From positions 1 to 64,000 of the forward strand of contig MPUH01000335.1 in the NCBI GenBank assembly GCA_001970955.1: DNA of 64,000 nucleotides, given 5' to 3'. Source of the stretch: Stentor coeruleus. Taxonomy: Eukaryota > Ciliophora > Heterotrichea > Heterotrichida > Stentoridae. How positions within the stretch are numbered: the stretch's first letter is position 1; each line of letters begins with the position of its first letter. A model generated the notes under the pieces. That model saw nothing but the letters and a program-made list of their open reading frames with translations. It was not told the origin of the DNA and did no database searches. Below, piece by piece: positions 42,579 to 54,618 of this stretch. The position numbers and the translations under genes are program-made.

Positions 42579-45500
42579 TTAAAAATAATCATCATTTGGT
42601 TCTTCTAATTGACTTACAACAGCTGATAAATCTTGTTCACTAACACTTTCTATTGTAAAAAGTTCTCCATAATTTTCTATATCATTTCCAAGATTCTCTT
42701 TAGCAAGTTCTAACCATTTTCTTGCAATGGATTCAGTAGTTTTTGATATTGTTGGTTTAGATGATTTGACTAAAGAAAATTGCTCAAGGGCGATTCTTGT
42801 TAGACCACAAAATGCCCGTGGGTCATTTTTCTTTTTTAATTGTTCAAGGTAGGCACAATCTACACAAAGGGTTAAAATTTCTTGGTTACGGAAATAAAAT
42901 TCTTTCCAATGAGAAAGTTTGAGAGGATAACCTTTATAGGTTTCTTTGTAAAGATTGTAAATAGTTTCAAATGGAATTTGTGTTACTGCTTTAAGATGTT
43001 CTGTCATTTCACATATTTCACAGGATTCTTGGAGTATAGATTCGTCTTGTATTGATTTTTTTAGCAGGACAAAAAGTTTAGCTTTTGACAACCAGTTTCT
43101 GGCAATTTTTTCGGTTTGTGGGAGTATTTTTTTAACTTCCTGCCTTTCGAAAGGTTCTCTTTCAAAACTTACTTCAAAATCAGCGTTGAATTTATTGTTT
43201 GGAAGCAATTGTAAAAGTTCAAGACGGTCTTCTATATAATGCCGATCTTTTTCTTCTTTTAGATGTAGATCGTAAAGCTTGTAGTATCTTTCTTTAAGGT
43301 AATTGTGACATTGTTGATTGCCTTCAATGATTTTTTCTAGATTCTCAACTAAAAAAGCGACGTTTTTTTTAAGGAATTTCGCTTTGAAAACATCTGTTTG
43401 GATTTTGTGAAGTAGTTCATTTTCTATAGCATACTCATCAATAAGGTCAACAATTTGATCCTCAGAATCATTCTGTGGTATTTCATCAACAAATATCGGA
43501 TGTGGCCTAGGTACCCAAAGTTTAATATGTGGTCTTATAAAAATAAAAAACTTCTTCAACACAACTGCAATATACCTTATAAGCAAAGCTAAACTTATAA
43601 TCAAAGGGTCTCCACAAGGATTAAAAGCATTTCTTATCATAATAGTAAATCCTAATGTAAGACATACAACACCCCAACTAGCTAAAGTGACTGAAAAATA
43701 AAACTGTGAACTGAAACACATATTATCAATAGATCGCCAAGTAGGTAATAAAGATTTATCTAAAGGTACACCAAGTTCATATTTCCACCAATTAGCCCTT
43801 GTACTAAACCTATAAGAACAATACGTCAAGTAATCAAATAACTTATAATCATACAAAGATTCAATCAGATGGAGCATATACACATCAAGTAATAATTGTG
43901 GGATAATAACCAACAATGAAAATAATAAATAATAATTCACATCCGACTGTTTTATCCCATAATTTTTAGGTATTTGTGTTGCATCAGCTAATAAACTTAT
44001 AAATAAATACACTAAAGGTAGCATAAAAGTAGCTTGACTCTGAGCTGAAAATCTAACCATAGTACCCATCATTCTATCATTTTTTTCCCCACTATCATTA
44101 TTCCCTTTCATATGAGACATGAGTTTTTTTGTTTCTAAAAGTTGTGCTAAGACCATATTTCCAAATATTTTTTTAAATATAATAGATTTAGCTACAAGGT
44201 GAATAGCTGTTTGTTGTAGTTTCTGTTCAAAAAACTCTATAAATGGACTTATATAAAGCCTTTCTAGTATAATAAATGCAAAATTTAACACGTAACATTC
44301 CATGAAAATAGTGAAATTTGGTGAGGCTAACATCATAATGGACTTGTTTATGAATAAACTTGTTAGGATAGGAACTACTAATAAAGCTTCTGAAAAGACT
44401 AGACGGGAAAATACTTGATAAAGGACTACGTCTAGGGCTGAAAATGCTATTTGGAAAGCAAAAATGTTGGCTGAGAAAGTTTGGGAATATGAAATTTCAA
44501 GTTTGATTGAAGATATAACGGCTATAGCTAGGCAACCAAGCATGAAAAAACGCCTTTTCATTTTCATTGCATCCCACATAGGGAATTCTGGCTCTTCTTC
44601 TTCTTCTGGCTCGTCTTCGATGTCTTCGCCATCGTCTTCTTCATCGTTTTCTTGTTTATCGTCATCGTTTTCTTGATCTTCTGATCCTTGGTCTTCTGGT
44701 TTTTTGGTTTCTTCTTCGTTTTTCACAGTGTCATTTACTGCATGGGTGTCGTCTTCTTGGTTTTCTTCCTCCTCCTCGTCGATTTTTTTTAGTTTCTCGA
44801 TTTTTTTATCATCATTTTCTTCACCAGGAGGCTGTTCTTCACCCTCTTCACCACCTTCTTCCCCTTCGGCGCCTTCTTCTTCTTCTTCAGGAGGGTCAGG
44901 TTTTGGTATTAGTAAACGTGAACCATATACAAAAAATGAAAAAGACACAAAAGCCATGCACATTCCTATTCTTCCTCTTAGAAATTGTGTGACAGCTTCA
45001 GGGGCTAAAGGTGCCTCAACAGCCCAGTCTCCAGACACCCCACTAAAAGCTTGTGCAAGTGGTTGTAAAGAGTATACAACAATAACAATAGGCAATGAGG
45101 CAAAAACCACACCAATAGTAGGTGGTAATGAAGAGACCCACAAATAAAACCTAAAATGCATTTCCGGAGGATCTTTAACAAATTTGATATGAGCAAAATA
45201 AACCGAATACCCTAAAGCAAATAACAAAAAGCATATCAAAACAAACAAAATAATATAAATTGATAAAGAAAACTGGAACTTATTCAATAAATCAAACCAA
45301 CCCAAAGGATAAAAATTTATGTTCAATAAATATCCAGGGGATTCAGCCTCCATTTCTAAAGGACTATAAGCACTTAATATAATATCAGCAGAAACAAGTA
45401 ATTTAGTTTTAGCATCTTTTTGATAATAAGCAATATTCATTGTAACTAAAGTTGGGATTCCAGAACCATAACCATTTGGAGAGAATTTGACTTGAACAAC

Positions 45501-48500
45501 TGTATCAGCCTGATCGACAATTTGTTGTGTAAAAGTTGAGTCAATAGAATTCATAGTATTTTCAAAAGCAGATGGATCCTGAGGATATCTAGTTAAATAA
45601 TATAGAATTTCTTCTTGATTGATTTCAAACCATCTAGTCGATGCTGTTGGTTGTACATCTTCAGCATAAAAACACTTGATAAAAATTTCACAATGGTCTG
45701 AAACAGCTGTAACTCCAGTTATAGGTAAAGGTTGTACATATTTTGTACTTCCTTCATCGACAAAAGTACAATTTTCCATAGCTTCTGTTAGCCGACTAAG
45801 GTAAATCCTATCACCGAAATACTCACAATTCATAAAATAAGGCAACCAAGGGAAAGTTACACTGCTTATCCCATAATTAACCCAAAAAGTTGTATCAAAA
45901 GGTGGGGAATCATATTTGCTACCATTCCATTCAGTATTAGCTCCGGTGTCTAAAAGCCATAAATCAATTGGGCTACCATCACTTTTGGTTAAACCTATCA
46001 TGTTATAAGGCATATCTATAGCTGAAAAACTTCCTGTCCAAAGAAGTGAAGAAAAAATCATGTTACTTCCAAATGAGGCTCTTATTGGATGTAAAACTGT
46101 TATATTAAGGGTGTTTTGAAGTTCAGGGATTAAAGGGATAAAAAGGTCGTTATGAAGAGCTAAACCTGGGATAATTTCCATTGGTTCTTGGGCTAAGTTA
46201 ATCATCGTTATAGTAATTTTTATATGAAAAGTCGGTGTTGATGATGAAAAATATGAAGGAAGGGTTAAGGTATTGTTATCACTACCCCATATTTGTATAG
46301 AAAAATCTGTGTTGTAGTAGAAATTTGGGTTCACGCTAAGGAAATCAAATTCTAATAAAAGAATATGATAAGGGTCTAATGTTATGTTTTGCAATGATTC
46401 CTGAAGTGCTCTTTTTTCAGTTAAAACTGGGTTTATTATTGTTGTCAAGTCTTTTTTAGCTATGCATTGACCTACACATATTGCCCCACTTGCTGATGTT
46501 GTACCTGCTGGACATAAAAGACTTGTATATTCTTTTTTTAAAGATTCAGGGATTCGAGCGTCTTCTTCACAAGGTGTAAATGTTGGGATATCTTTTATTT
46601 CACAATTAGTGCTGTTTAATGTACAATTGTAGTTGTAATCTTCTTTTGCTTTAATTACATAAGAATAATCTTCGGAATTTATGAACTCGTAACCACCTTC
46701 AGAGTTTAGTTTTGCATTTGTTGCAGGAGGACAATAATATCCTTGGAGGCAGACGAATTGATGACGGGAACTATAACCTGTTGCTGTTGGGCAATAGAAA
46801 CCAGGGTCACAGATTCCGTAATCAGCAGGTTGACTGGTTTTTATGTTACACCAGAAACCTCCTGGGCATGAAGATTTCTCAAGGCTTGAGCTTGTTGTTC
46901 CACTTTCACATATATACCCTTCAGGACAAACTGCAGTTTCTGTAAGCGAAGATAATCCTCGACTCAAGCAAATAATCGACGCATCACAAGGAATACACTG
47001 ATCAATAGATGTCAATCCAGGAGTAGTCGAATAAGTTCCTTCTGGACATAATTCACAATAAATACTCTTAGATATTAATCCTCTATAAGTTCCTGCAGGG
47101 CATATAATTGGGATAACCATCTTATCATAAGGACAAAAATACCCAGCAGGACAAGGATCACAAAATGTTGCTTCATCAATATAAGAATAATTCCCAGCAG
47201 GACAAGGTTGCATTAAAGGGTTACCATATCCTTGAGCATAATACCCAGGTAAAGTAGAATTAGGTTCAGAAGATCCAGAAGGACAATAAAATCCAGGTGG
47301 ACAAGGTTGTGCTTCAGGACTACTTTCACCTTCAACACAAAATGTTCCTTGTATACAAGTTTGAGCATATTTTACATTCCCATCAACAATATCTCCAGAA
47401 ATAACTCCCATAAGACAATAAGTTCCAGAATGACAAGGAATAGGACTAGTATTTGTCCCAGTATCATTAGTTGATACACCTCCTAAACAATAATTTCCTC
47501 CTGGGCATACATCATAAGGACTTGGTCTTGCTGCTTTACTACAAACATATCCTGAAGGACAAGATATTTGTATAAGATTCCCACGACCAGGGCACATATA
47601 TCCAGTATTACAAGGTGAACATAAACTTTGTCCAGTAAGTCCAGTATAAAAACCTGGAAGGCACAATTCGGCAAAATAAGCTCCTTGGGTACAATAAGCT
47701 GATGCTGGACATAAAGTTTTATAACCATTTTGACAATAATAACCTCCTGGACATATAGTAAAATATGAATTAGTTGAACCTGGACCACAATAATAACCTT
47801 GATGGCAGATTTGCCCAGTACGGAAATCGTTTGGGATATATAATGTTGAATATACAGTACCTAAACCACACCAAAACCCTTCAGCACATGAATTTTGGAT
47901 GTTTTTATTACACACACTTCCTGATGGACATATTATTGGCTTATATGAATTCCCTGTTGATATACACAAATACCCTTGTGGGCAAAAAATTGCTTCTGAT
48001 GATGTAATATAAGGACAATAATAGAAAGATGGACATGTTATACATGAACTTGATGATAATAAAGAATAAGTTCCAGGAGGACATGGTACTGGGATAAAAA
48101 CACTTGTTCCTGAACAGTAATACCCAATTGGACAAGATATTTGATTATAAGGACTTGTTGTAGGGCAATATTTCTTAGCAACACATTCTGAAAGAAAAGT
48201 AAAAGATAATCCGCTTTGGGTTTCTAAATAATTATATGTTAAAATAAATGTGATTGATCCAGAACTATGGCCGGGCATTGTAAAAGTATAAGGTGAGGTA
48301 CTTGTAGAGATTTTTGTCCAGATTAGACCTGTTTTTATAAGTAAAGGTGCTCGAGCTGGGGAATAGTTAAGACTTATGATAGGTTTTTCTTGATTATAAG
48401 AGCTTATTGGGGATATTGTTGGTAATGTAGGTGTTGAGATATATTCAAAAGATACGGTATTTGAGTAGTTGTATTTATTATTAAAGGATATTGAGACTAA

Positions 48501-50566
48501 TGAAATTTTTGATATAGTTTGGGTTGGATTCAAACATGTGATTAGGTTTTCATTTATANAGATACGGTATTTGAGTAGTTGTATTTATTATTAAAGGATA
48601 TTGAGACTAATGAAATTTTTGATGTAGTTTGGGTTGGATTCAAACATGTGATGAGGTTTTCATTTATGAAGTTCCCAACAACTTCAGTGCTATCGAATTT
48701 ACAGAAAATAGTCTCGGAGTATATAAAGTTTAACCCTCGCATAGCTAGTTTTATACCACCTTTAAGGAACCCAAAACTAGGGTTTACAGATAATAGCACT
48801 GGCTCAACAAAAACTTCAAGGTAGACTATAGAAGGGGAGTAGTTTTGCCCATTTAGAGCCACACTGATATTAACCCTACCAGTCGGTAACTGATCAGCTA
48901 CTGTAAAACTCATACTTGTAGTTGAAATATAAGTCCCTGTATACACAATCCCAGCACATATAACATTTATAATCCCTGTATTAACAAAATTAGTCCCAGT
49001 TAATGTATAAGTTCTTTGCATTAATGTATTTGTTACAATTGCAGGGCTAATACTACTAAGTGTTAATTGTGTATAATAACTATAAGTAATATAAGATTCA
49101 TAATCCACATCATTACTACTTACATATAGTTTAACTGATGATCCAACAATAGACTGTGGAGGCATTAAACAATACATTCCAGAAATAAGCTTGGTTTTAA
49201 ATGTACTCCCAACACGACAATAAGCTCCTGTTGTTGTATATAAATTTTTCATAGTTACATTAACATAAGTTCCTCCACTACTAGGTCCTGAAAATGGAAG
49301 TATGGATAAAACCTCTTCTTTTAATCTATAAGTATAAGGTCCAACATAATAATAATTTTGTTCATTTAAACTTATAGACAAATCAACAGTACTTTCACTT
49401 ATAATTGGAGTTGTGCAATTAAGATATTGTCCAATTATCATAACAGCACTAACAACAATATCAGCGAATTTGCATTTGGGTGTTAAATATGGCATGAAAT
49501 ATCCTTTAATAATAACATACGAATTCCNTTAAATATGGCATGAAATATCCTTTAATAATAACATACGAATTCCCTGATACAGTACCTTGAGTAGGTGTAT
49601 AACTATAAATTTCAACTTTATCATATATAAACTCTCTACCTATTGTTGTAAAATCTACACCATTAGCACTAATAGTTACATGAACTTTACNCCTGATACA
49701 GTACCTTGAGTAGGTGTATAACTATAAATTTCAACTTTATCATATATAAACTCTCGACCTATTGTTGTAAAATCTACACCATTAGCACTAATAGTTACAT
49801 GAACTTTACCAGTACCTATAGGAGAAAGGCAAGTAAAAGATGTAGTACTAGTTTCATTTCCTTGAATTTGAATATTACCAAATTTACATAAAGGTTGTAT
49901 AAGCCCAGGGTTTTCACTTATACTAATTGTAACTATTGTTTGACCATTTTTAGGTCCATGAGTAGGGGAGATTGTAAAGGAATTTAAGATTTCGATATTT
50001 GAAAAAAGGTATGTAAATTTATATCCTGAATCTTGATATTGTTGATTATTACGGGATATATATAAAGGTAAAGGATTAGTAACATTTGGGTTTAAGACTT
50101 GAAGAATAGTGAAAGGTGGGATTGTGCATATAAGATCATCAGAACATTTTATTGTGTATTCATCTATTTTAATTGACCAGATATCATAAGGTGAAGTATT
50201 TGTAATTGTTAGATTTAGGCTGTGATAAAAGAGGTCTGAACCTGAAAGTGGAACGATTGAGAGGATTGAGAAAAGTGGGTAGTATAAAAAAGACCCTATG
50301 AAAAGGGACTCGAGGCTGGAAACCCAGAGATCAATTTCTCCTGTACCAGGTGGTGATGGGCATTCAATGTGAGTTAAATTGTAGTATTTTATTGGTGATA
50401 AAGTCCCGTTAAAAGAACATGCTAGATTGGCGCTTGGGATAAATTCTAGACCTTTTATGGAAACTGTTGTACCGCCGAGTTCTGGACCACACTGAGGGAT
50501 AACTTCGAGACTTGATGAGAATGTGATTGAGAATATAATTATGAGTATCTCTTTGATTATAGGCAT
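42579..50566 (-). CDS. giant IPT/TIG and cysteine-rich multi-pass membrane protein
   Basis: Start ATG at 50566 with a signal peptide (about 1-20). The first third holds about six IPT/TIG-type immunoglobulin-like repeats (VIPQCGPELGGTTVSIKGLEF, LPFSGPSSGGTYVNVTM, VNPSFGFLKGGIKLAMRGLNF). A long Cys-rich region (about 48190-46480) has many C-P-x-G-Y-Y-C units of the GCC2/GCC3 ephrin-receptor-like type. An ectodomain follows, then about ten membrane segments from 45290 onward. Between the third and fourth lies a loop of over 100 residues that is nearly all Glu/Asp (44890-44590). The cytosolic tail ends at 42579. Ciliates have families of such surface proteins; the function is unknown. Three N (48559, 49528, 49691) with duplicated flanks break the frame artificially; I read one gene of about 2,600 residues. 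Confidence 0.8.
48559..48559. other. assembly gap with flanking duplication
   Basis: About 107 bp on each side match with a few differences (GATATAG against GATGTAG), inside the giant membrane-protein gene. Confidence 0.9.
49528..49528. other. assembly gap with flanking duplication
   Basis: About 45 bp ending in CGAATTCC occur on both sides of the N. Confidence 0.9.
49691..49691. other. assembly gap with flanking duplication
   Basis: About 117 bp (49574-49690) recur at 49692-49808 with one base difference (CTCTCTACC against CTCTCGACC). Confidence 0.9.
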
Positions 50567-50773
50567 TTATATTTAAAATAAAAATACCTGTTTTTTTAGG
50601 TTATGAGCTATGATATATTAGTGTATAAAATTTTTGTGTGATACAACATTTTTATGATATATGATATTTCTTATGTTAAATTATCAAAATGCAATCAAAC
50701 ATTAGTTTAATAAACTTAAACTAAATAACTCCTTTATATCTTTCTTAAAAGCCCTAATTTAAATAAATTTATT

Positions 50774-51587
50774 ATGAACAAGCAGAAGATGGATAGTGGA
50801 TATAAAGATCGAGTTAAAAGGCTTTCTGAACGTCTTCAAGGGATTCAAGTTAACCTAGAAACTGACCGTGGCTCCAGGTTCGTAGAAATTGAAAAAAAAC
50901 TCGACAATTTAGAAAAAGATTTCAATGACTCTCTAGAGCAAAACGCTAAAAAGTTCTCAACAATCAAAGATCAAATCCAAAAAATCGAAAAAACCTTAGA
51001 CGAAGAATCGCATTTTCGCGACTCCTTTTTCGAAATCAAGTCCCAAGAAATCGCTGAGTTCCAAGCTAGAATCCAAGAAGCATTTGCAAAATCGATGAAA
51101 ATCAGGAAGGAAAACGAAAACAAAATTTACAAGGTCATAGACGAAAAAGTAGAAAATATCAAATCAAAAATGACTGAAGAAAACAAAGCTTTAAAAGATA
51201 GTGAAGCAGAAGCAAGAGGTTATATTGAACAAGATGTTCCTAAATTATATGAATTTGTTCAGAATTGTATTGCAGATAGAGAAGAAATGGAAATTTCACT
51301 AAGTAAAAAGTTAGAAGGAGGCTTGGGTGATATGGAAAATGAATTAGCAGTTGAGACAAAGACTAGAGAAGAGACTGAAGAGGCTATGTTGGCAATGTTG
51401 AGAGATGTGGATTTTATTATATGAAAATTGTGAGAAAATAAAATTTTTATATGGAAAATATCATGTGGTTAGTAGGATTAAGAGCGATCTTGAACAGGAA
51501 AGAAAAGAAAGGGAATCAAGTGAAGAAACCCTTTTAAGTTTATTGGAAGAGACCTGCTCAAAGATCGCAACAGTAACTAATTATTAG
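50774..51587 (+). CDS. SF-assemblin/beta-giardin-like striated-fibre protein
   Basis: ATG at 50774. Nearly the whole protein is an unbroken coiled coil with a short basic head (YKDRVKRLSERLQGIQVNLE, then RGSRFVEIEKKLDNLEKDF), as in SF-assemblins, which build striated rootlets of basal bodies. The frame ends early at 51423 (LRDVDFII). Downstream, VSRIKSDLEQERKERESSEETLLSLLEETCSKI is the expected C-terminus. Between them lies a 58-bp AT-rich insert bounded by the direct repeat ATGTGG (51405-51410 and 51463-51468). Without it LRDV joins VSRIK in frame. It is neither 15 nor 16 nt, so it is not a normal intron here. Confidence 0.85.
51407..51468 (+). other. 58-bp AT-rich insert with 6-bp direct repeats
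   Basis: The insert begins after the first ATGTGG and ends with the second. It is about 80% AT, reads GATTTTATTATATG at one end and has GGAAAATATC before the other repeat, a weak inverted match (GATTTT / AAAATATC). It could be a retained internal eliminated sequence or another small insertion. Confidence 0.55.
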
Positions 51588-52552
51588 TTTAATATGAAAA
51601 AACCTGAAAGCTTGACATTTTTATGCCATTGAAGACTGATGAGGGAGAGGAAAACCAAGTTTCGGTTTTAGTGAGAATTATGATAAGAAGGATTTTTTCA
51701 TGAGGGTTTTGCTTAGTGTTTTGCTGGCACAGTATTTTCTTAAGGTAAAAAGATGAAGAAAGCCTTTGGTTATACTGAAAATACAAAAATAACCTTGAAT
51801 AAAATGATTTGATAACTTTTCTTTAGGTGCATAATCATTTAGATAGATTATACTCATATAAAGTATTAAGTTAAAGTATATATTTTATAAATCGAAGGTT
51901 ACAAGTCAGATATAAAGATTTTCGTCAGCAACAGACAGGGATAACAATCATCACCATTAAATAATATATTCATAACTATGGGCATAATTTTTATATACTT
52001 TGTTTGTTTTATCCAAAATTCCTCAGAATTTTTCTAATCTCTCCCTAAGTGCGTTTGGCTTATTCTTCATGATTTTTCCTTTACACTTCAGTAACCCATA
52101 CTAAAAATATCCTCAAACAGCTTTCAACCTCATTCTTATAGCAAATCTTCTTACAAGCATCTTCCTCATCATCATATCACCCATCCTAAACCTGATTTTC
52201 TCATTCTACCAAAGGTCCAATTATACTCATTCCTCACATTTCCTTATGTATTCTCATATTCCTGTATTTCTGACCGTCATATTAATCTCCAGTTTCCTTA
52301 AACTCTCCCTCCTGAGTTCCCCAAGCTCCAAAACCCTTCAAAAAACATTCAAAACCGCATCAATAAACCTTTTCAAACTTATACCCACTGTTTTTCTTTG
52401 AAAAAAAAATCCTTTATTCCCAATCACAATTTCTTAAACCCCACAAAGCTTAACCATACCAACAAAAACACCTCTTTTATAACAAAATCTATCAAAGTTA
52501 GCATCAAAACACTAAAATTTACTAGTCAAAACACTTAATTTTTACTAAAGTT
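51588..52552. other. intergenic region
   Basis: No gene is seen. The stretch 52040-52450 is pyrimidine-rich on the plus strand (many CCT and TTC runs) and lacks ORFs. Confidence 0.45.
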
Positions 52553-52969
52553 TCAGAATAGGCTTGGTAAAAGTGCAACTCTTCTCGAGTTGCAAAATCC
52601 AGGAAGACTTATTGGTTCTTTTTGATGCAAATTTTCTTCATACTCTCCTATTTCAGAGAGTTTTTGCATTAGACCTTCAAGGGATAACGTCCATTCGCCT
52701 CTTTGATGCAACTTTTTATGGGCTGATAAATGAGTACCCTGTCTAAAGCTCATTTTACACCCTGGTTCTTTGCATGTATAAGGCTTTTCTCCAGTATGGA
52801 TATATGAGTGTTCTTTTAGGTTCTGACGCGATGCAAGGGATTTATTGCAGATTTTACATTGGAACTTGTTTATCGAACTATGGAAGGCTTGGCAGTGCCT
52901 TTTTAGGATTGCGCTATTGACGTAGATCTTTGAACACCCAGGAACTGTGCATTTGTATATTTCTTTCAT
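52553..52969 (-). CDS. C2H2 zinc-finger protein
   Basis: 138 residues, ATG at 52969. Three C2H2 fingers are seen: CTVPGCSKIYVNSAILKRHCQAFH (about 7-30), CKICNKSLASRQNLKEHSYIH (about 37-57) and CKEPGCKMSFRQGTHLSAHKKLH (about 65-88). The second and third are joined by the classic linker TGEKPY. The fingers with C-x4-C spacing resemble TFIIIA-type fingers. A 50-residue tail has no motif. Such proteins bind nucleic acid in the nucleus; the target is unknown. Confidence 0.85.
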   Translation of the reverse strand: MKEIYKCTVPGCSKIYVNSAILKRHCQAFHSSINKFQCKICNKSLASRQNLKEHSYIHTGEKPYTCKEPGCKMSFRQGTHLSAHKKLHQRGEWTLSLEGLMQKLSEIGEYEENLHQKEPISLPGFCNSRRVALLPSLF

Positions 52970-53965
52970 TATGTATTTTGAAAATTATAGTGATAAATGG
53001 CTACCACAATCTAAGGTCATAAAATGGCATATTTAAGTAAGAATCCTATCAGTTAACATTTTAATTATAACTTGGTAATTTTCACTGAGATTTTGTTAGT
53101 AAATACTATGGAGATAGTTTTTGTGTCTGAGAATATTTTTAGGATGTTTTTGGATAGTAAGGAGTAAAAGAATTTTGGGTTTTTTTTGATAAAGGGAGAC
53201 TATGAAATTCAAAAATTGGCAATTTCATGATATTGCTTGATGATGATATTTTAAGGATATAATATTTTTGTTTTAGCAATAATGCTGGTAATGGAAACAA
53301 GAAGTGATACTGAAGGAATTAAGAGTAAAAATGTATAGGAAATAATGAAGCTTTTAAAGAATTTTTAAGACAAGAAAGGAACTTGGAAGCACTATTGGTG
53401 ATAGAAAATAACATATTACCGTACAATCCAATCTTATGATTTGAATCTGCTAGAATATGAAGATCCTGGAAGTGATTTTACAATATTAAATCTTCTAATC
53501 CAATCAAGCCGCATGAAAAATCTAAAAGCTAGAAAATAGAGAGAATAGGCCAAGGTTTACTTCATCCAGCTTTTTAAGTTATCAAAAAGCCTAAAAATAT
53601 TAGCGAGTTTGTATATTACCTTCAAGCTAATTCAATACAATTGACTATTGAATATCAAACTCATTCAAGATTACTATTTTACCTTAAATCATACAATCCT
53701 ATTAATAATATACACTTTATTGAAAGGCTGAAGCAATATTTAGTAAATAAATCCATAAAGCATAATAATTTCATAAAGCATTCATAAGTATAAAAAAGAA
53801 ATAAGAAAAAACTATAGATTCTCTTATGATTTCTCAAATATTTATAAGCTATCAAGGAAATAACTATGAAAAATCCAAGGAATATTAAAAATATAATCCA
53901 TATTCAATCACAACATCTAAACCTATATCAAAAAAAAATCTCCAAATCCTGATAAAAAAACTAAT
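52970..53965. other. intergenic region
   Basis: Nothing recognised. It lies between two genes on the minus strand. Confidence 0.4.
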
Positions 53966-54457
53966 CTAATTACTCTTTGCATTTTCAATCTCTTTAAGGC
54001 TCTTCCAATATTTATACGTTGCTTTTTTCAAACTAAGCAAATAATAAATCATAATCAAACTCACCGGCATTACAACCATAGCAACAATTGTTTTTTTCAC
54101 TTTCTTTGAAGTTTTCTTTGAACATTTTTCTCCATAGCAATTGTTGATAAAGAAAATAAAAGCTTTACTGAATCGATAAAAATGCATTGAAAAATACACA
54201 GCCCAACTAATAGCAATAAGCCCATCTAATATCATTAAAGCAATACAAACAGCTTTATGAGATTTCTTCAAAGATAATAAAGCAACAATTATCATACATA
54301 CCGATGATATGATAATATGGATTTTATGATGTTTTGAAAACATAAGGACAATAATGATGATAATCGCAGAGATACCAAGATAAACAGAGGTCGTATTGAT
54401 GAATTTTGACCTTTTACTATCTTCAAGGCGTTTAAGAGCTTCTGTATGGTCAGCCAT
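53966..54457 (-). CDS. small four-pass membrane protein with loop C-x4-C
   Basis: 163 residues, ATG at 54457. About 20 polar residues are followed by hydrophobic segments at about 24-41, 46-62, 69-90 and 125-144 and a charged C-terminus (KSLKEIENAKSN). The loop before the last segment is basic and holds CYGEKC, the same spacing as CSEDEC and CSKEEC in the genes at 34.8 and 36.5 kb. They may be distant relatives. Function unknown. Confidence 0.65.
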   Translation of the reverse strand: MADHTEALKRLEDSKRSKFINTTSVYLGISAIIIIIVLMFSKHHKIHIIISSVCMIIVALLSLKKSHKAVCIALMILDGLIAISWAVYFSMHFYRFSKAFIFFINNCYGEKCSKKTSKKVKKTIVAMVVMPVSLIMIYYLLSLKKATYKYWKSLKEIENAKSN

Positions 54458-54618
54458 TTAATGATTTTATATATTTTTAGATGTATATAAGCCTGTAAAT
54501 GATGAAGGTAGATAAAATGTATATATTTAGCTCAGAAATGCTTTTTATAATATAACTCTACTGATTTTCAGTATGTATTTATCATAAATCCCATATTTAT
54601 AGCTTATTATATCTGATA

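Noticed and set aside
51589-51786. A small minus-strand frame downstream of SF-assemblin
   Set aside because: Short, low-complexity and without a relative or any 15-nt intron that would extend it.
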